This document shows, piece after piece, positions 10,547 through 21,600 of a DNA stretch of 64,000 bases. The DNA is taken from contig NC_026660.2 in assembly GCF_000004075.3 (NCBI RefSeq), positions 13,721,837 to 13,785,836 on the forward strand, given 5' to 3'. A program made the position numbers and the translations under genes. This stretch comes from Cucumis sativus (lineage: Eukaryota; Streptophyta; Magnoliopsida; Cucurbitales; Cucurbitaceae). The notes under the pieces were generated by a model. That model saw nothing but the letters and a program-made list of their open reading frames with translations, was not told the origin of the DNA and did not search any database. Each line of letters begins with the position of its first letter. Position 1 is the stretch's first letter.

Positions 10547-13496
10547 TCAATACATGGGATTGTTGGTCCATAATTGAAATGCCAATTGTTTTCTAAAATA
10601 TGACATGTTTTCTTGACATAATGTAGCTACATCTAAACCAGAAGCTTCATATTCGAAATACTTAATTGTAAATACACCACAATCACTATTGTTGCGTTGA
10701 AGTGGAATGGAGTCGACAATGACAAGTGGCCAAGGTTCCTTGTGTGTTGATGATCCGCCTCTCCTAACAAAGAATCCAGTAGCATCGAGCAAATTTGGCA
10801 CCATCTCTTGAATTGGCTCTAATATGCTTCTCATATCTTCGGCACTCGTCAGCGACGGAAGCGAATCCCATACCTTAACTTGACAACGTACCAAGTCCAA
10901 GCATAATAGAATCCAATGATTGCCATGGATATTGAATGGAGAGTAAATGTAATCAACATTCACCCAAGGATCTTGACAGTCTTGTTTTGATCCGACAACA
11001 TAGTCAACCAACCGATACTCCTCCTTCCAGTGAAATGGTCGATTCTCTTTAATACATTCTTGGTATTCAGGCCACTTCGCAACTAATAGTCGCTGGAAGG
11101 AAAAAAAACACACATGCATGTATACAATGAGACAATAAGACAAATATCAAAAGCAAACTCAGTACATAAAGTATGGTTGCGAGTACAAACCATGAATAGT
11201 GTGTCTACAGTTGTGAAGTTTTGAGCAGTAGGTATCATGGCTGTCTTAATGTTGAAGCGAATGAGAAGAAACAGTGCATCCAAATGCTAATAGAAACAAA
11301 ATAAAGCATTTAATTCGGTTATGCGATCAAACCAACTTCTTGAAGGTACTAAGTGCTCTAAAACTGTAAATAAGAAATAATGAGAAAAGTTCTAACCTCA
11401 TCCGCCAACCACCGACGACACATGAACAAGTCTCTGAAAAACTCCTTCGATTTTTTCCCGTGAAAAGTTTCACGCACCTCATCTTTCGTACGCTTGTCTG
11501 TGATCCAAGCTCTGAGTCGATCTAAATGGGCGTCAGGTATTTTGTGCATAGGATCATAGACGGATGGTTGAGACTGAGAGGTGGTGGTGATTGATTTTGT
11601 AGTCCGTTTATCTAAAGCTGTGAAGGGGGTTGACAAGTATACACTTGCACGCTTGCTACGTGCGGGCCGAACATGTGGTCGTTCAGTGGATAATGGTTCT
11701 ATTTCCATGACGTCTGAATCAAAATAAGTAAGACTTTTTACTCCAATTTCCTCGTTCAAATCGTCAACGACGTCTACTGGCTCCTCCGAATGAATATGAA
11801 CCTTCTTATCCAACTCATCCATTGTGTCATCCTCCGTGCGGTTTGCTTCGACACCCTATGGAAGGTCAAAATGCATTACTAAGGATAAAGCATTAGTAAG
11901 GATGATTTTCACCCCACTACAGAACTTTGATTCCTAACCTGCTTTTGACGTTCAACATGTTTCACCCCATCACTTGTGTCATCCTCCTTGGGCATCCTCA
12001 ACCAAGAAGGTGTACCGGGTGTGTCAACATCTTCGGTCTGGGCATCATGACCTTCAACTCCCGTGCAGTCTCCTTCTTCACCCTTTGGAAATGTCAAAAT
12101 GTATTGGTAACGTTAAACAAACTTTGAAAATGTTAAACAAACTTTGATTCCTAACCTTTTTTTGAACTTCAAGGTGTTTCAATATAGTCGACAGCATTGA
12201 TTTTAGGCTTTCACGTTCATTCTCGAGAACCGCTACTCGATATTTGAGTTTTCGAACAACTTCTTTCATCTTAGACTTCCACTTCTTCTTTTTCTTACTC
12301 TTTTTGCAGTCATTGTCATCATTACTAGCTTCTCCTGGTCGTTTTGAATCACCATTCTTCTCAGAAACGGTGTTATATGGATGAGTTTTCTCAACAAGTT
12401 CCCCTGAAGACATTCTTAGATGCTCCTCCTCTTCAGGCATCATCTCAATTACCACGTTAATTAAGAACTACAAAGTGGAAATGTAGTTAGTTAGTCAAAA
12501 CATAAAGGAACAAAGTCATGCATTCGGTAAGTTACTGTTTGTTGATACTTACCATTGGTGAGTCAAACACCTGCCTCTGTAGGACATGAGACTTCGGCGA
12601 TAGTTCGCACACCCACCTCAGCATTCGTGGTATTGCATCGTTGCTTACTTTATGTACACCACATTCAGTGATGGTTGGTATAGACTCATATGCCCAAACC
12701 TATTCCATGTTCAACAAAACAAGTTTAGCAAGTGTCCCAAGATATATGTATATATAAATATGTGCATAGGAAGTAAAGTAACATACCTGTAACGCCTGCG
12801 GAAATCCCATGACAGTATATTCTGTCTTAGTTGATTTATTCTTTCCCTTGGCATGTTGCATGTCCAAGGCTCGTTTTAAGCAGAAAGTGTACGTCCAAAA
12901 ACCAACCCTCCCCAATCGTAATTGTTAAATGTGGTCCAATCATCTGCAATCCTAAATAAAGTTCGGTCCACTTTCGTCCGCCTATCTTTTCCTAACAATG
13001 ACATCTCTATAAAGTAAACTAGAGCTAATTTAACTATGTCATCGTCATCGTCATCCCCCTCGTATTCCACAAATGTGTCCTCTAAGTCACTTATATAAAT
13101 ACACTTTTTTTGTTCGAAGAACTTCTCCAACAACCTACTATTCCCAACCAAATCAATAGGCTCTGGTTGAGAACTCCATAGACCCGTCATCATATTAAAT
13201 TCTCTCCTTCCAAAACTGCACACGACTTCTCCTATCTTGAAACTTATGTGATCAACCCTTTCATCTTCCACCTCTCTTAACAATAAGTAGTGGATGAGCG
13301 GCCCATTAAAGATTATATTCAGATCCAAAAAGTGGCCGAACTTTGTATTTCTAAATAAGGTTAATTGATCCGGTTTCAATTTAGCCTTTATTGTACGTGT
13401 ACTGTTTTCTAAATGTGCTAAACTACTTACTATAGACTGAAAATGATGAGCAGGGTCAATCTTGTACATGGGACCGTTAGTTGATGTCGAAGCCAT
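10547..13496 (-). CDS. DUF1985-Ulp1 cysteine protease gene carried by MULE-1
   Basis: Multi-exon gene. Proposed exons (minus order): 12787-13496, 12553-12699, 12156-12467, about 11940-12081, about 11398-11857, about 11210-11291 and 10547-11097; the internal boundaries I checked follow GT-AG. The N-terminal DUF1985 domain (IGEVVCSFGRREFNMMTGL region) is followed by WVCELSPKSH, a Lys-rich coiled-coil segment, an acidic linker, and a C48 Ulp1 domain. The catalytic set is visible: His in NHWILLCLDL, Asp in VWDSL, Gln in PLQRNNSDCG and Cys in SDCGVF. Ulp1 enzymes cleave SUMO or SUMO-like precursors; what the transposon version does is unknown. One base appears to be missing near 12877, where the DUF1985 frame ends in TAA but resumes in the next frame (KRALDMQHAKG). 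The start could also be 13559, upstream in the same frame. Annotation as a transposon gene is firm; exon edges are approximate. Confidence 0.8.
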
Positions 13497-13574
13497 ACTG
13501 AGACCTGCATAAAAAAAAAAACTAATTAAATATAATTGCATAAGAGACTTACTTAACATGGATGCACTAGCATC

Positions 13575-15252
13575 TTGGGACTTCTACTCAAAATTTTGGA
13601 AGGTGAGAGATAGGTGCTGATAGGTGAGAGATGATGAAAACTTCAAGGCAAAGTTGCTAAGTCTAATAGAATTGCTAACCCTATAGCCTTAACACCTAGT
13701 AGACTAGCTAAACATGCATTCTAAACCGTTTAGGAAGTTTACACTCTTATATTGGGACTTCTACTCAAAATTTTGGAAGGTGAGAGATAGGTGCTGATAG
13801 GTGAGAGATGATGGAAAACTTCAAGGCAAAGTTGCTAAGTCTAATACAATTGCTAACCCTATAGCCTTAACACCTAGTAGACTAGCTAAACATGCATTCT
13901 AAACCGTTTAGGAAGTTTACACTCTTATATTGGGACTTCTACTCAAAATTTTGGAAGGTGAGAGATAGGTGCTGATAGGTGAGAGATGATGGAAAACTTC
14001 AAGGCAAAGTTGCTAAGTCTAATACAATTGCTAACCCTATAGCCTTAACACCTAGAAGACTAGCTAAACATGCATTCTAAACGTTTAGGAAAGTTACACT
14101 CTTATATTGGGACTTCTACTCAAAATTTTGGAAGGTGAGAGATAGGTGCTGATAGGTGAGAGATGATGGAAAACTTCAAGGCAAAGTTGCTAAGTCTAAT
14201 ACAATTGCTAACCCTATAGCCTTAACACCTAGTAGACTAGCTAAACATGCATTCTAAACCGTTTAGGAAGTTTACACTCTTATATTGGGACTTCTACTCA
14301 AAATTTTGGAAGGTGAGAGATAGGTGCTGATAGGTGAGAGATGATGGAAAACTTCAAGGCAAAGTTGCTAAGTCTAATACAATTGCTAACCCTATAGCCT
14401 TAACACCTAGTAGACTAGCTAAACATGCATTCTAAACGTTTAGGAAGTTTACACTCTTATATTGGGACTTCTACTCAAAATTTTGGAAGGTGAGAGATAG
14501 GTGCTGATAGGTGAGAGATGATGGAAAACTTCAAGGCAAAGTTGCTAAGTCTAATACAATTGCTAACCCTATAGCCTTAACACCTAGTAGACTAGCTAAA
14601 CATGCATTCTAAACCGTTTAGGAAGTTTACACTCTTATATTGGGACTTCTACTCAAAATTTTGGAAGGTGAGAGATAGGTGCTGATAGGTGAGAGATGAT
14701 GGAAAACTTCAAGGCAAAGTTGCTAAGTCTAATACAATTGCTAACCCTATAGCCTTAACACCTAGTAGACTAGCTAAACATGCATTCTAAACCGTTTAGG
14801 AAGTTTACACTCTTATATTGGGACTTCTACTCAAAATTTTGGAAGGTGAGAGATAGGTGCTGATAGGTGAGAGATGATGGAAAACTTCAAGGCAAAGTTG
14901 CTAAGTCTAATACAATTGCTAACCCTATAGCCTTAACACCTAGTAGACTAGCTAAACATGCATTCTAAACGGTTTAGGAAGTTTACACTCTTATATTGGG
15001 ACTTCTACTCAAAATTTTGGAAGGTGAGAGATAGGTGCTGATAGGTGAGAGATGATGGAAAACTTCAAGGCAAAGTTGCTAAGTCTAATACAATTGCTAA
15101 CCCTATAGCCTTAACACCTAGTAGACTAGCTAAACATGCATTCTAAACGGTTTAGGAAGTTAACACTCTTATATTGGGACTTCTACTCAAAATTTTGGAA
15201 GGTGAGAGATAGGTGCTGATAGGTGAGAGATGATGGAAAACTTCAAGGCAAA
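13575..15252. repeat. Tandem array, 177-178 bp monomer, nine full copies plus a partial
   Basis: The landmark TTGGGACTTCTACTC recurs at 13575, 13752, 13930, 14107, 14285, 14462, 14640, 14818, 14996 and 15174, so the period alternates between 177 and 178 bp. Copies differ by single bases (for example AAACCGTTTAGG, AAACGTTTAGG and AAACGGTTTAGG). The array begins about 80 bp upstream of the first Ulp1 exon and ends inside a tenth copy at CAAGGCAAAGG. The monomer contains an internal duplication of GGTGAGAGAT. The size is nucleosomal, as in many plant satellites. I see no copy outside MULE-1 in this window. Confidence 0.95.
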
Positions 15253-16037
15253 GGAAATGGTCTTTCAACAATGCAGCTTATGATAATGTCTTTAGAATAC
15301 AATATTTAGAATGCATGTTTAGCACATATCTATTGTACTGGTAACTTTGCAGAGTTTATATGGGATACCAAATATATGTTCGAATTCAAGTTCTAAACTC
15401 CAAGGTATGGTTTTTCTATTATTACAGTACATTGCAAAGGAAATGGTTTTTCTTCCTAAAAACAGAATGGCTCCCACGGTTCTCTATGTCTGTGTGCATA
15501 TGACATGCATTTCTTCTCCAAAATGTGCCAAAAACAAAAAACTCACATCTTAACAGACAACTTAAACAAACAAGATGGAATACTGTAATAATAAATAAGC
15601 TACAACAGACTAACTCTAAAAAAAAAACTGAGATTTTATTACTCACTTGACTTCAAAGATGATGGATACGGCACTGCCAATGTAGAGGAGTGGATAAGAA
15701 ATGGAGAGGTCCGGTGAAAACAAACCTGAAATCGAAATGGATGGAAGTGGAGAAGCGTCCGCCGGAGATGAAGTCGAAATGGAGACCCGTGCAGAAGAAA
15801 TGGAGACGTTCGGTGAACAAGTTGAAATCGGAAAATATAGCGGAGAGTCGTGAAGAAGAAATGGATGGAAGTGGAGAAGAAATGGACGGAAGAGAAAAAC
15901 GTTCACCGGAGGCGGGAGAGAGTTGAAGAGGGTAACTGCAGACGCGGGAGAGTTCAAATGCGAGTTTACGTTTTTCTTTTGAACGGCCTTCTGTCTTCGG
16001 GTTGAAGAAAAGGAAAAAGAAGAAAAGAGGAAGGAAA
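15253..16037. other. MULE-1 right subterminal region
   Basis: Non-coding DNA homologous to the MULE-2 right subterminal region (about 19960-20777). Shared landmarks are GGGATACCAAATAT, TTCTAAACTCCAAGGTATG and the GGAGAAGAAATGG-type repeats (about 15690-15900). The GA-rich part reads open in several frames (MDGSGEEMDGREK), but I regard this as low-complexity sequence, not a gene. Confidence 0.6.
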
Positions 16038-16154
16038 ATAAAAGAGGGTATTTTCGTCATTTCACCTCCAATTTATCCTAAATCTCAACTTTTCTACAAT
16101 CAATCCTAAAACTCTATTTCTACCCCATTTTTGGCCTATTTTTGTCAATTCCCC
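16038..16154 (-). repeat. MULE-1 right terminal inverted repeat
   Basis: Reverse complement of 7402-7518 with a few mismatches (for example GGGGAATTGAC against GGGAAATTGTC at the tip). Confidence 0.88.
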
Positions 16155-16163
16155 AAATCAAAA
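16155..16163. repeat. Right 9-bp target site duplication of MULE-1
   Basis: AAATCAAAA, identical to 7393-7401. It lies seven bases from the proposed left end of MULE-2, and its last bases overlap that element's putative target duplication. Confidence 0.85.
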
Positions 16164-16170
16164 ATCCGTC

Positions 16171-16289
16171 ATAGAATTGACAAAAATAGGGGGAAAAAAA
16201 AGGTAGATAAACATTTTTAGGATGGATGGTAAAAAAGTTAACATTTACCACAAATTAGAGGTGAAATGATGGAAATACCATCATTTAAT
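16171..16289 (+). repeat. MULE-2 left terminal inverted repeat
   Basis: Pairs imperfectly with 20778-20896 and is related to the MULE-1 ends. The outermost three bases (ATA against GGA) do not match, so the exact tip is uncertain by a few bases. Confidence 0.7.
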
Positions 16290-17013
16290 TTTACTACATA
16301 TTTGCTCTTCTCTTCCAACCTCTCTTCAATGTAGTTCACGTGAAGGAAAAAAAAGAATTTCGAATTGCTTTCTTCTCCTCATAGATTACGTAAAGGAAAA
16401 AATAAAAGAAAAACCCATTTGTTACGGTTCTTCTTTTCATAGATTACGTAAAGGAAAAAAAAACCCATTTGCAGTTCTTCTCCTCTCTCAAAAGTTTGTC
16501 AACTTTTCGCTTTACTCCGATGTCGTTATCTCTACTCCGGCGAACATCTCACGCATTGTGGTTTGTTTTAATTTTTTTTTAAATCTGAATGTGTTGTGTT
16601 ATATGTATATATATTTGCATCTTAAATGTATAAATCAAATATTATTTTTATTGTTTCAAGTTGATTTAGGGTTGTTTTAGAGATGTTTCAAAGGATGTTA
16701 GCAATTTATTATTATTATTATTTTATCTCGCAAACATCGTAGCTCGCAAACATCTCGCAGACATCGCAGGTTCTTAAATTGAAATGTTTAATCTGAAATG
16801 AATTGATTTAGGGTGACTTTTACTATTGTTTTTTGTATCTCGCAATATCCTAAACATTTTGTAGCTGTCAATATCGTAACATGTAGGGTGTGACTATGCA
16901 CGTTTTATTTAGTATTTACCTACTGTTTTTTAATAAACTTTGTTTATGTGATATGTCAAATCTAACTTCAAATCATTTTTTGCAGCAATTGAAAAGTATA
17001 AGGTGGTTTAAGG

Positions 17014-19402
17014 ATGTCACATGTTCCCATGTTAGTGCGTTACGGTGGTATGGGATGAGGCGAAGAAAATACGAAGGAGGCATGTTAAAAGGCATCGTTG
17101 TCAGTAAAGAAATAACACATAAAGATTTACAGGCAGAATTATATGACCTTGCAGAAGTTGACCCTTCAAAGTTCGACGTAATGATAAGATGCATATATGA
17201 GATAAAAGTGGAACACGAAGCTCCTACATTTGAGTTAAGCAATGACCGTGATTTGAAGTTTTATCTTCTTAGTGAAAATCCATTAAAGGTCCCTTTATAC
17301 GTCTCATTTGAGCCTAAAAGTAATCAAAGCAAAAAAGTGTTAAGCAAAGATTACAATTCAGTATCTGGCAGCAACCAAGCTCATAACTTAAACCCTCATC
17401 CTCCAATTGTAATGGATACATTAAATGAGAATGAAGTTCATGTTCGTGAAGTTGAAGTTGGCTTGTGTGATAACGTGATAGGGACCACTTCGGCTATATG
17501 GGAATCATATGAGTCATATGATTCGAAAGATGAGACTTTTACATGGGAGCCAGTAGAGATGAATAGTGAATCATTTGACATCCCACAACATAGAGATGTC
17601 CTACAAAAGATTGCAAAGGAAAATCTAAAGTTCGTTACAGCTCTTCTAGCCAAAAGTTGAAGACAGACAGGAATGATTGGTCCGAAGAAAGCTCTACAAG
17701 TGAGGAGTTTGATGTAGGACAAATATTTTTTTCCAAAAAAGATTTGTCAATGAGATTAAGTGTCTTGGCAATGAAAAAATTTTCAGTTTGTAGTAAAAAA
17801 GTCTACAAAAGAGGTTCTCTTTGTTAGATGCATTGACAACAAGTGTGGTTGGAGACTGCGAGCGATGAGATTGAAGGATTCAAATATATTTAAGATTAAA
17901 AAGTATGTCAAAGTTCATTCGTGTTCTCTTGAGGTTTTGAATCGTGACCATAGGCAAGCAAAATCTTGGGTTGTTGGAGAATTAATAAAGTCAAAGTTCA
18001 AGGGAGTTGGTCGTCTATACAAACCACGTGATATCATAGAAGACATGAGGCAAGACTATGGCATAAATATGAGTTATGAAAAAGCATGACACACTAGAGA
18101 AAATGTGTATGAACGAGTGCAAGGGTGTCCTGAAGAGTCGTAAAATCTATTGCTTAGATATGGTGAAGCTCTCAAACTTGTAAATGTAGGTACAATATTT
18201 CACATGGAACTTGAAGATGATCGTTTTTTCAAATATCTTTTTATGGTTGTTGGTCCATGTGTTCGAGGATTCTTAAACTGCATTAGACTGGTTATAGTCA
18301 TGGATGGAACATTCCTTAAGAACAAATATCGGGGTCAGTAGATAGTTGTTGTTTGCTTGGATGATAACAATCAAATTTTTTTCTCTTGCCTTTGGAGTGG
18401 TGGACAGAGAAACAGATGCTTCAATATAGTGGTTCTTAGAGAAATTGAAAGGTGCAATAGCAGAGGTGCCTAATATAGGCTTCGTGACAGATCAGAAAAC
18501 TTGTTAAGTGTATTTCATCTATTTTTCCTTCCGCATTTCATGGACTTTGTGTCCAACATTTAACTCAAAATTTGAATGATAAATATAAGAATGACACTGT
18601 AGCTACTTTGTTTTACAATGCATCTAGAACATATCGTGAATCAACATTCTCAGAAGCGTGGAGAAGTATTCTTGCATTTCCTAATGGTTCAGAAAAATAT
18701 TTAAACGATGTTGGAATAACACGATGGTCTCGTTTTCACTGTCCAGGAAGACGATATAATATGATGACAACAAATATAGCAGAGTCCATGAATTCTATAC
18801 TGAAAGAACCTAGAGATTTGCATACTGCTTCATTCCTTGAACATATTCGAGCTTTGCTACAACGTTTGTTTTTGGAGAGTCGAGAAGAAGGCATTAAAGT
18901 GACGTCTACATTGACTAAATGGACAGAGTTAGTTCTACAAAAGAAACAAGAACGAGTTTTGACAATGAAGGTCAACCCAATTGATTGTTACCAATTCCAT
19001 GTTAAAGATTTAGATAAAGAGAATGTCGTAAATCTTCATAATCAAGAGTGCACTTGTAAGGAGTTTCAAGCTGATCAACTATCATGCACACATGCCATTG
19101 CTGTAGCACGGGATCGCAATATAAATGTTTATAGCTTATGTGCTAACTATTACACTAATGAATGTTTGTTGGCAGCATATTCGGAGGCCATCTACCCAGT
19201 TGGAAATCAGTCGGAATGGAAGACAAGTGAAGAATATGTACATATGACTGTCTTACCTCCGAAAGTAGTGAAAAGAGTTGGTCGACCGAAGAAAAAGAGG
19301 ATTCCAAGTGTCGGGGAAGCACCAAAATTGCATAAATGTGATCGATGTAAAGAAATAGGTCATAATAGATTAACATGTACCAATCCAATTTCAAACATTT
19401 AG
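17014..19402 (+). pseudogene. MuDR/MULE transposase, full-length but broken
   Basis: Homologous to the MULE-1 transposase and continuing beyond its truncation. The N-terminus and PB1-like region are disrupted by small deletions near 17053. One base is lost near 17600, which throws the frame off after QHRDV, and two bases near 17778. In-frame stops occur near 18087, 18141 and 18339, and the TDQKTC motif runs into TAA near 18506. From 18572 the frame is open for 276 residues. This part has the DVGITRWSRFHC and NIAESMNSIL motifs, a SWIM zinc finger (CTCKEFQADQLSCTHAIA) and a CCHC knuckle (CDRCKEIGHNRLTC) next to a basic VGRPKKKR stretch. It therefore shows what the MULE-1 copy lost. Confidence 0.88.
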
Positions 19403-20777
19403 AAGTCGAGCATACAAGATTAGTACCCGTCTTGGTATGTAGTATTAGTTTGATACTTGCTTGGTTTGTGCTTGAGTTGTTTGCATGATCACGATGTAAA
19501 AAAGGTTCATTGTTTTAATGCAGGTGAAAGATGCTTATAAAATTGTGTTCTATGTTGTTTACAATATCACTAAAGTCATCTCACTGACAAATCTAATTTG
19601 AAGATTTTCCTTCTGCAGCTTCAAGACTTTCCTTCCCTTTTTATTTATCCTACTGTGAACATTTTATAGAATATTTACTTATTGTATTTTTTTACAATGT
19701 TTGTATTACTTTGCGTGTAACAACCATTTTATATGGTATTTGGTTTTATCTCATTGGAATTGCATGTCCTTTCAACTCTAGTTTTGAGTAATGACTAATA
19801 ACTAATGACTAGTGGGGACATAGAGTAACCAAACTGTTGACTGGAGTCTAGCTGACTTGTGGTGCAAACTGTTGACCTTGCTGTTGTTGGACATTAGCAG
19901 ATTTGTTGCAGAAGGTTTTCATGCTGACCTTGAGTGACGAGGGCTGGAACCTGAGGAAACTGAAAAACATTGTTCTACTGGTAGCTTTGCTGAGTTTAGA
20001 TGGGATACCAAATATGCTGGAATTCATGTTCTAAACTCCAAGGTATGTGTATATATATATATATATTTGTAGCATGCACATATATAATAGATTCTTAACC
20101 TAATTATCTATTATTACAGTACATTGCAAAGGAAATGGTTTTTCGTCCAATATGTTTATTAATTATATGCTTCTTCTTCCTAAAAATAGAATGGTTCCCA
20201 CGGCTCTCTATGTCTGTGTGCCTACGACATATGCATTTCTTCTCTACAAATTTAATGATATATCTCAAAATGTGCCCAACAAAAAACTCAGATCTCAACG
20301 GACAACTTAAACAAAGAGGATGGATATTGTAATAATAGATAAACATATCTCAACAGACTAACTTAAAAAAAAAAACTCATATTTTATTACTCACTTGACT
20401 TCAAAGAGGATGGATACGACACTGCCAACGTAGAGGAGTGGAGAAGAAATGGAGAGGTCCGGTGAAAACAAAGCTGAAATCAGAAAGGAGTGGAGAAGCG
20501 TTCACCGGAGTTGAAGTCGAAACTAAAACAGAGACCCGTGGAGAAGAAATGGAGAGGTTCGGTGAAAAAGTTGAAATCGGAAAATAGTGGAGAAGAAATG
20601 GATGGAAGTGGAGAAGAAATGGACGGAAGAGAAGAAACGTTCACCGGAGGCACCAAGTTGAAGCAACTGGCAGAGGCGGGAGAGTTCAAATGCGGAAGGT
20701 TCAAGTTTACGTTTTTTTTTTTAACGTTGTTCTCTGTTTTTAGGTTGAAGAAAAGGAAAAAGAAAAGAGGAAGGAGG
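19403..20777. other. MULE-2 right non-coding region
   Basis: No gene is supported. The first part (19403-19950) has no counterpart in MULE-1. From about 19960 it matches the MULE-1 right subterminal region, including the GGAGAAGAAATGG repeats near 20430-20650. Open frames here come from the low-complexity GA-rich sequence. Confidence 0.55.
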
Positions 20778-20896
20778 AAATTAAATGAGGGTATTTTCAT
20801 CATTTCACCTCTAATTTGTCCTAAATGTCAACTTTTTTACAATCAATCCTAAAATCTTTATCTATCCCATTTTTTGTATATTTTTGTCAATTCTCC
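20778..20896 (-). repeat. MULE-2 right terminal inverted repeat
   Basis: Reverse-complement partner of 16171-16289; begins GGAGAATTGACAAAAATA on the minus strand. Confidence 0.7.
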
Positions 20897-20905
20897 AAAT
20901 CCCTG

Positions 20906-21600
20906 CTCTTGCAAATTTTTATATATGAAAATGTTTAGATGTTCTTTCCCGCAAAACCAGCTTTTCAAATTTGTAATTATACTCTCATTCTATTCTCTAT
21001 TTGGGGTGCAACAATTATTAGGACTCAATCCCAACTCCTAACTCAATCTCAACTCGTTTGGTTTGTTGGTTTGTTGAGAAGCTTGAAGATTTGCTATCTT
21101 TCATTCTTTCATAAATAGAGAAGAAATCACAACACTTACTTCACACCATTCCTCCTATGGATTCTTCTTCAATCTTCTTTTTTTCTCTTTTTGTGTTTGC
21201 CGCCAGAAAAGAAAGGAGAGAAAGAACGAATGGAATGGGAGAAAAGAACACAAAGATTTGGGGGAGGGCGTCCACAAGATGGAAAAGGAAATTTTTAAAA
21301 TTGAGTTTTGTTTGGTTTTTATTTTCTTTTCATTTTTCATTTTCTTATATTTTTTATCTTCGGTTTTTTCTTTCTTTTTTTTTTCTTTCTGTTCTAATTT
21401 TCTTTTCATTTCTTTCTTTTTTCATTATTTTGTTTTATTCTATTTTTTTCAAATGTTTTTTTTTCTTTTGTTTTTCCTCTTTTGTTTTTCCATTTTTTGT
21501 TTTCTTTTTCGCTTTCTTTCTTTCTTTCTTTTTTTCCAATAATTTTTTTTCTTTTTTCCAAACTGTTTTGCTCCTAAACATTTTTTTTTACACTTTTTTC
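20906..21600. other. Spacer with a long T/C-rich tract
   Basis: 20906-21290 holds ordinary non-coding DNA with a CATAAATAGAG TATA-like motif near 21110. From about 21290 to 21600 the plus strand is almost only T and C with scattered G and A. The Phe/Ser-rich frames here are composition artefacts. Similar T/C tracts occur inside the 3' UTR of the Tat element (24640-24770 and 25550-25735). Confidence 0.5.

Larger units (their letters stand above)
7402..16154 (+). mobile_element. MULE-1: Mutator-like element with transposase and Ulp1 genes
   Basis: An 8.75-kb DNA transposon delimited by inverted repeats of about 117 bp (7402-7518 and 16038-16154, only a few mismatches) and a perfect 9-bp target duplication. 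It contains a plus-strand MuDR-family transposase frame (8343-9908), a convergent minus-strand DUF1985-Ulp1 gene (10547-13496) and a 177-178 bp tandem array (13575-15252). Transposon-encoded Ulp1-like proteases in MULEs are established knowledge (melon, Arabidopsis, rice). The near-identical terminal repeats and exact target duplication suggest fairly recent insertion. The transposase lacks its C-terminal half, so movement would need a transposase supplied from elsewhere. Confidence 0.9.
16171..20896 (+). mobile_element. MULE-2: shorter Mutator-like element, same family and orientation
   Basis: A 4.7-kb relative of MULE-1. Inverted ends (16171-16289 and 20778-20896) share GAATTGACAAAAATA and the long TTAGAGGTGAAATGATG block but have diverged more than the MULE-1 ends. 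The flanking nonamers AAATCCGTC (16162-16170) and AAATCCCTG (20897-20905) agree at seven of nine positions, consistent with an older, mutated target duplication. It carries a transposase relic and lacks the Ulp1 gene and the 178-bp array. The transposase region is much more similar to MULE-1 than the ends are. Confidence 0.78.

Noticed and set aside
13575..15252. CRISPR-like array
   Set aside because: Units are contiguous 177-178 bp monomers with no unique spacers, in a plant genome.
15643..16060. Open frames of 104 and 135 residues (minus) and 78 residues (plus)
   Set aside because: They lie in the GA-rich subterminal repeats of MULE-1 and run into its terminal repeat; the MULE-2 counterpart is disrupted differently.
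16890..17660. 256-residue open frame read as a separate gene
   Set aside because: It is the 5' part of the broken MULE-2 transposase, extended at its start into the leader by a frame shift and cut short by another.
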